Positions 34,021-46,700 of a stretch of 64,000 nucleotides of DNA are shown piece by piece. Position numbers and translations under genes: made by a program. Positions within the stretch are counted from its first letter, which is position 1; each line of letters begins with the position of its first letter. This DNA comes from Equus caballus (taxonomy: Eukaryota > Chordata > Mammalia > Perissodactyla > Equidae): positions 10,862,001 through 10,926,000 of the forward strand of contig NC_091693.1 of assembly GCF_041296265.1 (NCBI RefSeq). Reading direction: 5' to 3'. The notes beneath the pieces were generated by a model. That model was not told the DNA's origin and made no database searches. It saw only the letters and a list, made by a program, of their open reading frames with translations.

Positions 34021-34079
34021 AACACTGACGAGTTATATGGCAAAGGGTGTGGCTCTAAGGATGAAGAATTGGGGCGGTT

Positions 34080-34300
34080 AATTTGATCACAGTGCCTGTC
34101 TTTGAATCCTGGCTACTCACTAGCTGTGTGACCTTGGGCAAGTGAATTAACCCCTCTGTGCCTCAGTTTTCTCCTCTGTAAAATAGGCCTGATAATCGCC
34201 TATATTTAGGGAGTTAAATTTGTGGGAATTAAATCAGATAATACCTATAAAGTACTGAGCACAGTGCAAGTGCTGAATAAATGTTATTATCACTACATTA
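34080..34300 (+). repeat. MIR SINE
   Basis: gctgtgtgaccttgggcaag, cctcagttttctcctctgta and agtgctgaataaatgttatt. It ends about 260 bp before SPTBN4 exon 2. Confidence 0.88.
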
Positions 34301-34572
34301 CAGAATTCTATTGATAACAAGGTTATCCTTCTAACAATAATAACATTGACAATTTGCTGAGCCCCTGCCCTGTGCCGGGCACTAACTAAGCCAGGTATGA
34401 AGAGGTCACAGTGAACATTATCGTCATTATTATTGTGTCCACTTTGAAGACAGGGAGACTGAGGCGAGAGAGGAGACAGGACTCCAAGCGTGTCGCTGTT
34501 GGGACCTCTGAGCTCAGGCCCTGTTTCCAGCCCTAACCTGCCTCTGTCTGTCCCCAGGCCTCAGCTTCCCCG

Positions 34573-34744
34573 ATGGCGCAGGTACCGGGGGAAGTGGACA
34601 ACATGGAGGGCCTGCCGGCCGCTAACAACAACAACCCTGCAGCCCGCTGGGAGAGCCCAGACCGGGGCTGGGAGCGGGAGCAGCCTGCCCCCTCCACCGC
34701 AGCCGCCTCGCTCTTCGAGTGCTCCCGCATCAAGGCCTTGGCAG
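34573..34744 (+). CDS. SPTBN4: SPTBN4 exon 2 (residues 1-57, first coding)
   Basis: The exon begins at 34558 and the ATG is 15 bases in. The context cccgATGg is only moderate (no purine at -3, G at +4). Encodes the disordered N-terminus with [18 protein letters not shown] and ends [12 protein letters not shown] before the CH1 domain. Donor GGCAG|gtactg. Confidence 0.94.
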
Positions 34745-37700
34745 GTACTGGAGGACGCCTGGGGTGGGAGGAGGGGATGGAGGGAAGGGAGGGGCAGCTG
34801 GGATGGCATCTGGGGACCTGAGAACCTTGGTGGCCTGGAGGATGCATGGGAAGAGAGTTACGGACCCTCAGAAGTTGAATCTTTAGACCAGCGCTGTCCA
34901 ATAGAACTTTCCACGATGATGGGAAAATGTTCTCCATCAGTGATGTCCAATGTGCTAACCACTAGTGCTTGTGGCTACGAGCACTTGAAATGTGGCCAGC
35001 CCTCCTTGAGGGACTGAATTTTTAATTTTATTTAGTTTTAATTACTTTAAAGGTAAATAACCATGTGTGGGTTGCGGCTGCTGTATGGGGCAATCAGCCC
35101 AGAACCTTAGAAACGTACAATCCCGGAAACGTGGGACTGCGTAAGCGTGCTTCCTTAGGATCCCCAAATGCTGAAACGCTGGCTCTTAGGACCTCAGAAT
35201 GTCACAATTAGAGAGCCTTCGAACCTGAGACTTTAGAAATGGAGATTCTTGGGGCCGGCCCGTGGCTGAGTGGTTAAGTTCGCGCACTTCGCTTGGGCGG
35301 CCCAGGGTTTCCCCGGTTCAGATCCTGGGTGCGGACACGGCACCGCTCATCAGGCCATGCTGAGGCGGCATCCCACATGCTACAACTAGAAGGACCCACA
35401 ATTAAAAATACACAACTATGTACCGGGGGGCTTTGGGGAGAAAAGGGAAAAATAAAATCTTTAAAAAAGAAAAAGAAAATGGAGATTCTTGGAAACATAG
35501 AACTTTATAATTGCAGACCTTAGAAATTTTAATCATTTGCCCCTAGGATCTTAGATGCTTAGAAACCTAAACTCTAATACACGTAACTTCTTAGGGCTTT
35601 ATAATCCTAAACCTTTAGAATTTCAGATTAGAAATGTGGATCTTGAGAACTTTGACATAGAATAGCCAAACCCTCCCACTTTGTCCCTGAAATAATCGTA
35701 AGCCTTGAGGTTTTAAAACTTTAGACTCTGGGGCCTACCTGGTGGCACAGCGGTTAAGTGCGCACGTTCCACTTTGGCGGCCCGGGGTTCGCCGGTTCGG
35801 ATCCTGGGTGCGGACATGGCACCACTTGGCAAGCCATGCTGTGGCAGCCGTCTCACATATAAAGTAGAGGAAGATGGGCATGGATGTTAGCTCAGGGCCA
35901 GCCTTCCTCAGCAAAAAAGAGGAGGATTGGTAGCAGATGTTAGCTCAGGGCTAATCTTCCTCAGGAAAAAAAACCAAACAAACTTTAGACTCTTAGAACC
36001 TTTGACTCTTGGGATATGAACATCTCAGAAACATAGAGCGTTATAAATATAAACTATAGATTGTTATAATCATGAAATCTTCACATTCTAAAGTCAGAAT
36101 CAGTTCCTTCAAAATCTCAGAATTTTAGTAACTTGGCATTTGACAATCATGGGGGTCTTCGAAACTAAGATTTTGGGAACTTTATAATTGCAAGATGTCA
36201 GGCAGCGGTGTCAAACTCCAGGTCGTCCGGGGAAGCAGGTGACGTAAATGAGTGAGTGGTCTGGGGGCTGTGGTCAGCTGGAGAACAGTACCCTGGTCGC
36301 CAGCTCTAGCCACGGGGAAATGAGGGCCCAAAGTTGCTAGCTCTGATGCTTATGTGCAATTTCCCAATTTAAAAAATCTATGTATGCCACAAAGTAGGAA
36401 CGAAATTCAGCCCTTGAATTGCCAGCTTCCTCAGATTTAGAAACCTAGAGTGATATAAACATATACTCATGGAAACTTAAAATTGTATTTTTAGACTCTT
36501 GGAACCTTAAAAACGTGGGAGCATATCAACTTAGAATTCTACAATTTATTATTTCATCCACAAATATTTATTCGATGCCTGCTCTGGGCCTGGCCTGTGC
36601 TGGAGAATGTGAGGGACATAACGGTGACTGAGCCAGCCCCAGTCCTGTCTCCACAGGGCTCCCAGTCCAGTGGGAGAGTGAGATCTGGCCAGATGGTGAT
36701 GACCCAGAGGGGTCAGGGCTGGGATGGGGGAGGCACAGGCAGAGGGCTGTGATGGGGAAGCCCAGGGGCTGTAGGAGCCCAGATGAGGGGCCTGATCCGG
36801 TCTAGAGAGTCAGAGGGCTTCCTGGAGGAGGAGGTACCTGGAGGAGGACATACAATTTTAAGCAGAGGGGGCATGTGGTAGCATGAAGATGAAGGACTCT
36901 TCAACTCTTAGAACCACTGACTCAGAGAACAACCGCCCGGGACACCTCAGACAGCATCTTTGGTGCAGAGAAATGTAGGGATCCCCTTTAAGAAAGAAAA
37001 ATTTCTCGGATACTCCTCGTGCCTACTTAAATTATTATAATTATAGTTTTGTTAAATGCACACAAGCACACAACTCTGTGTATATCTCTTATGTCTACCT
37101 TCTCTGCAACTAAAATGCATTATATGGGACTCTAGACCCAAACCACAAAGCCAGTAGCATCCAGCTTAACAGTGACTTCCGGATGCTGCTGTGCTGCTGG
37201 AACTTTTGCTGCTCAAAATGCTGATGTGCCATAGACCGCTGGGGTGCATTTTCTTTTGCATCCCTTTGCCCACTTTTCTTGTAGTTTTCCCCTATTCCAA
37301 CTAAGGCCAAACCTTTGAGCAGAGTCCTCCGTAACACGTTTTTGCATGAAGACTTTTAAAAAAATTGTCTACATTGCACACCTGAAACTAATATAATGTT
37401 ATGTCACTTACACTTCAATAAAAAAAAAAGTTATCTGGACCCCATGCTCAGAGGGTCCCCTTAATCACTTTCCACAGTTTGTGGCTCACTGTTATCACTG
37501 GTTTCTATGAGGCCCTCTCCTCTTTATCTGCTCTTTTTTCTCTTTTATTCTCATATCTCACACCGATGCCGCCTCCCCTATAGGCAACCATTCTGATAGT
37601 TTTAATGCAAATCTTTTCGCTTGCACGTGGATGACTTTGCAAAATGTGCATTGCTAATTAGCGTGCATGTATACCTCTATTTTCGCTCTTTATTAAAATA

Positions 37701-40700
37701 TCGCATGCATACAGAAAGGCAGATAAATCAGGAGTGTCCAGCACTTCCACAAAGGAGCACCCTCTTATAACCAGCACCCAGGCCAGGAAACAGAATAAGG
37801 GAGCCCCAGAGAAGGCCGCCTGGGGCCCTGTCTCTCTCACCACATCCAGGAGGAAACACTCTCCTGACTTCTGACAGCCTACCTTCCTTCTGCAGGTGTT
37901 TGACGTCGTGTGCATGGAATCGGGCCGTGTGTCCCCTTCTGTGTCTGGCTTCATTCGCTCAGCACTTGCTTATGAGCTTCCTCGGCGTCTACCTGTGCTT
38001 GTAGGTTGTTCCTTCTTGCTGTTCCAGGTGTGACTATAATAGCCCATCTGTTCACCTGTCGACGAGCATTTGGGTTGCTGCTGAATCAGGGCTATCCCAA
38101 ACTAAACTATTATAAACTCGGAATTATTGTTACAAACTAAACTATTACGAACTATTCCTGCTATAAACGTTCTCGTACGTGTTTTCGTTGGGCATAAGCA
38201 CTCCTTTCTGGTGGCTTCTACCCACGTGGGAGTGAGATTGTTAGGGCACAGTGGAGGTGTATATCTAACTTTAGTAGAAGCTTCCAGTTTGCCTCATTTC
38301 ACATTCCCACCAGCTGTGCATGAGTGATTCAGTCGCTAGACATCCAGCCCTTGGCATGGCCGGTCTTCTTCATTTTAGCCATTCTGGAGAGTGTGCGTTC
38401 TATCGTGGTTTTAATTAGCATTTTCCTGATGATGAATAACAACTAATGAGACGAAACACCTTTGCAGATATTTGTGGACTATTTGGATCTCCTCCTGGGA
38501 AGTGCCCATTCACGTCTTTTGCCCATGTTCCTATTAATTTTCCTGCCTTTTCCCGATGGTTTTGTAGTTCTTGTATATTCTGGGGACCAGTCCTTTGTCA
38601 GATACATGTGTGGTGAATATTTTCTCCCACCATGTGGCTTGTCTTTTCGTCCTCTTAAGGATTTCTTAATTTAAATGTAGTCTAATTGGATAATGATTTA
38701 ATAATTATTTCCTGTATGGATAACGCTTTGTGTCTTCTTCACGAAATCTTTGCCCACTCTAAGATCATGGAGATATTCTTTGATATGTTCTTCTAAAAGC
38801 TTTATTGTATTCCCTTCGCATTTCGATTTATAAGCCAAGTGATGTTTGTTACTGTGTTCAGTGTGTGTCCAGGTTCATTTCTTCCCCCACATGGATATCC
38901 AGTTGACTCAGCTCCGTTTAGTGGAAAGATTCTCCTTTCTCCTCTGAACTGCATGCACTTTGCCATTAATCTGGGAGCCATATGTGTACGGGTTTGTGCA
39001 CGCAGGCATTGCCAACTGATGTGAGTTTTTCCATGCTCTAGATTGAGTTTCAGGCACTGTTTTCTTACATAGCACTCTGCCTGAACGCTCATCCACGTGG
39101 CTTTGTGTGCATCTAATGTGTTGCTTCCAACTGGTGCGTGGAACCCCGGGTGTGATGGATTTCAAGGATGCACTCGTCTTTCCCAGGGATGGACAGCCAG
39201 GCTGCCTCCCACCCTGAAACTGCCCCCTCGCACCCCCACCCCCAGATGGCACCGCATTGAACATCCCTGTGCGTGCTCCCAGGAGCCAGTGCGACAGAGT
39301 TTTGGGGGCATATACATAGGGAGAGAATCGCTGGGTCGGGGGGAGAAGGCAGTAATTTAATTGGACTCTTGGCTTTCAGAATGGCTGCCCCTGTGTGTAA
39401 CTCCCACCTGCTGGCCTGAGGGTGACGATATTCCCACATTTCCACCAATACCTGGTATTCTCTGGCCTCCTAACTTTTCCCAGATCAATAGCCAACAATA
39501 TCATTTACACGTTGTCTCTCGATCCTTTTATCCTTGATCAGTAATGGGTAAAGGAGTAGTTCCTCTGCTCTAGGCCAGCCTCAGTGTATTACAGATAGGA
39601 CTAAATGAAAGTCTCATTCTAAGGAAAGGTATTTCGCTTGTGATTGGCAGTTACCACAGTGGAGAAGAATATGTAAATGGTCAAATAACTCAATAGGAGC
39701 GCAATGGCAGAGGTGGGACAGTTGTTATTTGTGGCTTGGAGTCTTGATGGCCCAAAGGTGTCTGTGCTGGCTAGAGTCCTGGCAGGAAGTAGATAGGCCC
39801 CCTCAAAGGGGTAGAATGGAGGCAAGTTTAATGATGGGACTGTTTACAGAGGTGTGGGCAGAGGTCTGGAAGCCTGCCAGGTGGAGGCCCCAGACACTGG
39901 GGCAGGGCGGGGAGTGGGGAGAAGGCAGCTAGGGGAGAGGAAGCAGGCGCTGCCAGGAGTTGGTCGGGCAGGGAGGGAATACATTCCTCGGCCCTTCCTC
40001 TCTCCTCCCATCTCCTGCCAGCCAAACTCAATCGAAAGTCTGAGGCCTTTGAGGGGCCCGTTCATACGGCCCACACCGCCCAGCCTCCCTGGGCCTAGAG
40101 CAGGGGAGGCGGCACCAGAGGGGCAAACTGAACACACTCACCAACACCGTAAACATTCAGTGTCATCTTACCGCAGAAGTGGTACTCTGAGACATGTTGG
40201 TTTCACCCCCACTGTGTTTTATAAAAATGTGAATCAATTACTAACTTTTAAAAATAGGGCGATTTTGTCTTTAAAAAATCCAGATTTGGGGGGCCAGCCC
40301 GGTGGCGTAGTGGTTAAGTTTGTGCTCCCTCTTTCAGCGGCCCAGGGTTCGCAGGTTCAGATCCCAGGGGTGGACCTAGCACTCCTCATCAACCCATGCT
40401 GTGGCAGGATCCCACATAAAGTAGAAGAATATTGGCATAGATGTTAGCTGAGGGCCAATCTTCCTCACCAAAAAAAAAAATCCAGATCTTGGGCTCCTTA
40501 GGGAGCATCACATGATATGGCAACACTGGCCTCCATTCCTGCAAGGCTCCAGTCACAGGGCACGTGTGGCGCTGCCCCATCTTAGGAGGGCCTAGTTTTT
40601 TGCATTTCAGAGCCTGCCTGGCCCGTGTGGGCATTTCAGGTCTGGACCCCAGCTCCATACTAACAGGATTAGAATCACAAAAACTGAGATCTCATGACAT

Positions 40701-43700
40701 AGTCCTTTTGAAGTTCCCATCCAGATAGTCCGGGGTGTGTTTCTATTAATTTTCTTTGGGGGGTCATTGAAATGAAATTACGAAATAAAAGATATTCTCA
40801 TGGGTCCCTGCCCTCCAAGCATGAGTTCCCAAACACCCAGCGTCCCCCAGAACCCACTGAAGAAACCCCGATCTAGTCCAAACCCCTCATTTTGCAAGTG
40901 GGGAAATGGAGGCCCAAAGAGGAGCGATGACCTCTGAGAGTGACACAGCCCGTCATCCATAGAGGTAGGACTGAATCCTGCTGCACTCATTCTGGCACCC
41001 CTGTGGGGGGTGCCGAAATTCCATTTTCCTCCAGCATTGGCTCAAATCCGCTATTTGGCCTGGGCATTGGCCCCTGAAAGGCAGAATAACCAGATCCCCA
41101 ATTCCACATCTTCTCTGTCATCACTTCCTTGTGTGTGGAAGATGATCCTGTGTTCCTGCAGGTCCCCATCCTATGCAAACAGCGCCAAACTCATGCATAA
41201 ACAAGCAAGGTGTGGCGTTTGGATTTACTACTGGTTTCTGCACATTCACTTCCAAAGTAGAAGTAAACATTCAAGATCTAATTTGAAGTAAAAAAAAACA
41301 CAGGTCGGTCAGTGTATGTTTTCTAGCAATGTATATTTTCTACGGGTAGAGTCAAATGCCATATTAATCATGTTACAAAAGGTAAATTTTTTTAATGAGT
41401 TCATAATAGTTTACATCAATGTGAGGTTTCAGTTGTACGTTATTTCTTGTCTGTCACCACATAAGTGCTCCCCTTCACCCCGTGCCCACCCCCTACCCTC
41501 CTTCCTCTGGTAATCACTGAACTGTTTTCTTTGTCCATGTGTTTGTTTATATTCCACATATGAGTGAAATCGTCTCGTGTTTGTCTTTCTCAGTCTGGCT
41601 TATTTCGCTTAGCATAATTCCCTCTAGGTCCTTCCATGTTATTTCAAATGGGGTGAATTTGTCTTTTTTCTGGCTGAGTAGTATTCCATTGTATATATCC
41701 ACCACATCTTCTTTATCCAGTCATCAGTCAATGGGCACTTGGGTTGTTTCCATGTCTTGGCTGTTGTGAATAGTGCTGCAATGAACATAGGGGTGCACAC
41801 GTTACTTTGGATTGTTGATTTCAAATTGTTTGGGTAGATACCCAGTAGTGGGATAGCTGGGTCCTATGGTAGTTCTAGTTTTAGTTTTTTGAGGAATCTC
41901 CATACTGTTTTCCATAGTGGCTGCACCAGTTTGCATTCCCACCAGCAGCGTATGAGGGTTCCTTTCTCTCCACACCCTCTCCAACATTTGTTATTTTCAG
42001 TCTTAGTGATTATAGCCATTTTAACAGGCGTAAGGTGGTATCTTAGTGTAGGTTTGATTTGCATTTCCCTGATGATTAGGGATGTTGAACATCTTTTCAT
42101 GTGTCTATTGGCCATCTGTATCTTCTTTGGAAAAATGTCTGTTCATCTCCTCTGCCCACTTTTTGACCAGGTTGTTTGCTTTCTTATTGCTCAGTTGTGT
42201 GAGTTCCTTGTATATTATGGAGATTAACCCCTTGTCAGATATATGATTTGCAAATATTTTCTCCCAGTTGGTGGGTTGTCTTTTGGTTTTGATCCCCGTT
42301 TCTTTTGCCGTGCAGAAGCTCTTCAGTCTGATGAAGTCTCACTTGTTTATTTTTCCTTTTGCTTCCCTTGTCTGAGAGGAGATGGTATTTGAAAAGATCC
42401 TATTTAGTTCGATGTCAAAGAGTGTACTACTGATATTATCTCCCAGCAGTCTTATAGTTTCAGGACGTATCTTCAAGTCTTTGATCCATTTTGAGTTTAT
42501 TTTTGTGTATGGCGTGAGATAGTGGTCTATCTTCCTTCTTTTGCATGTGGCTGTCCAGTTTTCCCAACACCATTTATAGAAGAGATTATCTTTTCTCCAC
42601 TGTATGTTTTTGGCACTTTTGTTGAAGATTAGTTGTCTGTAGATGTGTGGTTTTATTTCTGGGCTTTCAGTTCCTGAAATGTACATTTTTGAAAAAAGGA
42701 ATTATTGGGAGATTTCAAATGGCTAATAAGGGAAATAGACTGGCAACTCAAATCTTGATTCCTGCACTAATAGGAAACTCAAAAGTGTGACTACTGATTT
42801 ATTAATAATGAAATGCGGACAGTATCCGTACAGGCTAAGCCGCCGTGACGAAGAGACCCAACAGTGCAGTGGCTTAAAGGAGCTGGAAGCTTCCTTCTCT
42901 CTCCCGGACAGTCCCTAGAGGAGCAGCCTTGTTGGCAGCAGACTCCGCTCCAAGGAGTCGGGCAGACCCCAGGCTCCGTCTTCCTCCTGTTCTCCGTGGA
43001 CCTTGGTGTTCAAGCCTGTGGGAGTCAGAGGAAGGGGGAGGAAGGCCAGGCAGCAATTTCCTTTTTTTGGTAAAACATTAAATTACGAATTAATTATAGA
43101 TTCCCAGGAAGTTGCAAAGATAGTACAGATGATAAAAAGACCAATAACCCAATTAAAAAAATAGGCAAAGGATTTGCGTAGATGTTTCGCCAAAGAAACA
43201 ATATCAATGGCTGATAAGCAGGAGACGAGATGCGCAGTCATTAATCATTAGGGAAATGCAAATCAAAACCACAATGAGGGGGGCCAGCCGGGTGGCGCAG
43301 CGGTTAAGTTCGCATGTTTCCCTTCGGCGGCCCGGGGTTCACTGGTTCAGATCCCGGGTGTGGACATGGCACCGCTTGGCAAGCCATGCTGTGGCAGGCG
43401 TCCCACGTATAAAGCAGAGGAAGATGGGCACGGATGTTAGCTCAGGGCCAGTCTTCCTCAGCAAAAAAAAAAAAAGAGGAGGATTGGCAGATGTTAGCTC
43501 AGGGCTAATCTTCCTCAAAAAAAAAAAAAAAAAAAAACCCACAGTGAGATACTACCTCACACCCACGAGGATATCAAAGCACCGGAAAATAACAAGTGGT
43601 GGTGAGGATGTGGGGAAATTGAATCTCTCGTATATTGCTGGTGGGAATGTAAAATGTTGCAGCCACTTTGGAAAATAGTCTAGCAGTACCTCAAAAGGTT

Positions 43701-46700
43701 AAGCAAAGGTTACCATTAATCCAGTCATTTCATTGCCACGTCTATTATATACTCAAGACAGTTGAAAACATGTGTCCACACATGTTTGTACCTGAATGTT
43801 CATAGCAGCATCATTCACCCCAAAGTGAAAACAACCCAAATGTCGGTCAGTTGATGAATAGGTAAGTAAAACGTGGCATAGCCATGCAATGGAATATTAT
43901 TTGGCCATAAAAAGGAATAAAGTACTGATACAACGTGGGTGAACCTTGAAAACATTATGCTGAGTGAGAGAAGCCAGACACACAGCCGGCCGTATATTAT
44001 ATGATTCCATTTACATGAAATGTCCAGAATAGGTCAATCCATAGCAACAGAAAATACTTCAGTGGTTGCGTAGGGCTGGGAGAAGGGGGGATGGGGAGTG
44101 ACGGCTGCTGGGCACAGGCTTTCTTCTTGGGGTGATGAAGATCTTCTGATATGAGTTAGTGGTGGTGGCTGCACAACTCTGTGAATATACTAAAAAACAC
44201 TGAATTTACATGTTTAAAGGGTGAATTTTATAGTATGTGAATTATAGCTCATACTTAAGGTGTTACTTAAAAGAAAAGATGGTAAGAGAGGTCCCAAACA
44301 ATTTCTTTGTAAGCAAGTCAGGCAGAAGTTGCACACGTTCTTCCTCTCCCATTGGTGGTCATGCGCCCACTCCTCGTCCTAGGCTTGGGCATCGTCTGGC
44401 TGGCAGGCCACCTGCTGCAGAGGAGGAGATAGGTTCCTGCCCTCAGGGAGCCTCCAGTCTAGCATATTCCTTCCTCTTCATTCCCCATAGCCTGCCAGTT
44501 GCCAGGTCGTACTTTTCCATCTCTAGATAACTCTCCAATATGCTCGCTTCTCCCGTGCCCACGGCTCTGCCCTCATCCGGCCTCGCCCTCCCTCTCCTGG
44601 GTCCCTTCCCCCGTCTCCTCCCTGAGCTCCCAGCTGCCATTCTTGCCTGGTGATCCACCCTCCCCACAGCAGCTGGAGATATTCCTGAAACAGAACTCTC
44701 CTCCTGGCCCTCCTCCTCCTTAACCTTCCATGGCTCCCTAGTGTACTATCTGTGCCCCCGCAAAACTGAACTCTGACGGAAGGGCTCTGCCTGTAGTCAG
44801 AGCCTAGAACAGCGCAGGGCACACAGTAGGCGCTCACATATTTATTGGAAGAATGAACAGAGCCGACGAGGGTAGGAAGCATAGGAAACAGGGAAGGCTT
44901 CCTGCAGAAGTGGTAGCTCAGGAGAACTTCAAAGGACTGGGAGGCTGTCCTCATGTGGGCTGGGGAGAGGAGGGGATGGCGCCCCAGGTAGGCGGAGCCA
45001 CTGGCGTAAAGATCTAATGGTTGCGAAGAGCTGGGCCTGAACAGGGTTTGGTGGGCGGTGGAGGGCTAGGGTGGAGCTGGAAGGGGGAGCGCCCGGGGTA
45101 GGGCCGGGGCTCTTTAGGACCTGTGCTTCAGATGAGCGGGAGGCCGTGCAGAAGAAGACGTTCACCAAGTGGGTGAACTCGCACCTCGCCCGCGTTGGCA
45201 GCCACATCGGGGACCTCTATGCGGACCTCCGGGACGGCTTCGTGCTCACGCGGCTCCTGGAAGTGCTGTCTGGGGAGCAGCTGGTGAGGGGGCCAGAGGG
45301 GCTGGGGCAAGAGGGTGGCCCTTGGGTCTGGGGCTGGGCTCCCCCGGGGGCGGGGCGAATGGATGGGTGGAGCGTCCTGGAAGGGCGGGACGGTAAGAGG
45401 CCCCTCCTCCCTGGTGGGCGGGGCTCTGGCACCGCTTGGTTGTGAGTTGCCTGGGGGCATGGCTGGGAACAGAAACCGGATTCCGTGAAACTTGAGGACC
45501 CTTGTTCGGCCCGGACTCTGGACTTGGGTGGGGCTCCATCGGAAGGGATGGGGGTGTAGGACAAGGCAGAGCTTTGTTAGAAGGGACTGGCCTGGTAGTG
45601 CGCTTGCAAGGGGCATGGCTTTAAAACAGGAGCAGAACTCTGTTGCAGGGGGTCTATGGAAGAGGGTCCGATTGTCATCAGAAGGGGGAGGTCGTGGGGG
45701 TCTGGGGGACCAGAAGGGTCTGTTGTCTGGCTGTGGCTTGTTGTATGGGTTGCAGCTGTATTTCTGGGCTTGGATGGGGCTTCATCGCGAAGAGTGGGAT
45801 TGTGATGAAGCTAGAGATTCATTAAAGGACCAGAGCCTGGAGCTCAGGAAGTCGTGAGGGGCATGGCTACACAACAGGAGCCAACGCCATTGGAAGGAAT
45901 GGAGCTATAAACTAGGGGAGAGTCCTGGGGCGGGGCGGGGCTTGGTGGGAGTGGGCGTGGCTCCAGGCGGGGCCCGGGAAAGGGAGGCAGCGAGGCGTGT
46001 GGCCAGGGAACTAGTGGCAAAACTTTGGTGGCCTGCGTCAGAGATCCCGTGGAAGGGGCAGGATTATGGCTGCAGGTGAGAGCGGGGCTTCGTGAGAAGA
46101 GGTGTGGTTATCAGGTCGGAGGTGGAGCTTCAGTTGAAGGGGCGGGGCCAGGAACTTGAATAAACCGTGCAAAGACTTGATTCTTGAACAGGTCTGGCTG
46201 TGGGTAGGGGCAGGACTTCTTTTGAAGGATCCGGGTCCTGGGTCTTTGATAAGACTGAAGGGGCGTGGCCTGGCTCGGACATCCAGGGGGCGTGGCTATG
46301 AGGAGGGCTTCTTCGAAAGGGGTGGGGCTGAGGGCTTCTGGGTCTCCCAATACCCCTGCCGCCCTAGCCGAGACCCACGCGCGGTCGCATGAGGATCCAC
46401 TCGCTGGAGAACGTGGACAAGGCGCTGCAGTTCCTGAAGGAGCAGCGCGTGCACCTGGAGAACGTGGGCTCGCATGACATCGTGGATGGGAACCACCGGC
46501 TGACCCTGGGGCTGGTCTGGACCATCATCCTGCGCTTCCAGGTGATCCCCAAGTGACCCCATCCCTGCGTCCCCCGCAAAGGGGCCTTAGGAGGGTGTCC
46601 CTCACCCACTCATTCATTCATTCATTCATTCATTCCAAAAATATTCCTAATATGCCAGGAACCCCATTGCAGGTGGTGGCAATGAAAATAATAATTAAAA

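Larger units (their letters stand above)
35098..36540. repeat. Degenerate CTTAGAA-rich array broken by two EREs
   Basis: Variants of cttagaaacctagaac recur every 10-25 bp across about 1 kb excluding the SINEs at 35253-35476 and 35730-35980. Likely an eroded short-unit tandem repeat. Confidence 0.6.
34745..45131 (+). other. SPTBN4: SPTBN4 intron 2 (10.4 kb), repeat-filled
   Basis: Holds a hAT-type fragment, four ERE SINEs, a TTAGAA-rich degenerate array, and three sizeable L1 remnants. 39400-40260 and 44280-45110 have no gene-like feature. No conserved exon was recognised. Confidence 0.75.

Noticed and set aside
36990-37340. AT-rich block with ORF-like text before an L1 3' end
   Set aside because: No motif, domain or repeat family could be identified; left unannotated.
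41639-42686. Minus-strand frames with reverse-transcriptase-like ends
   Set aside because: They are the C-terminal part of a truncated L1 ORF2, not host genes.
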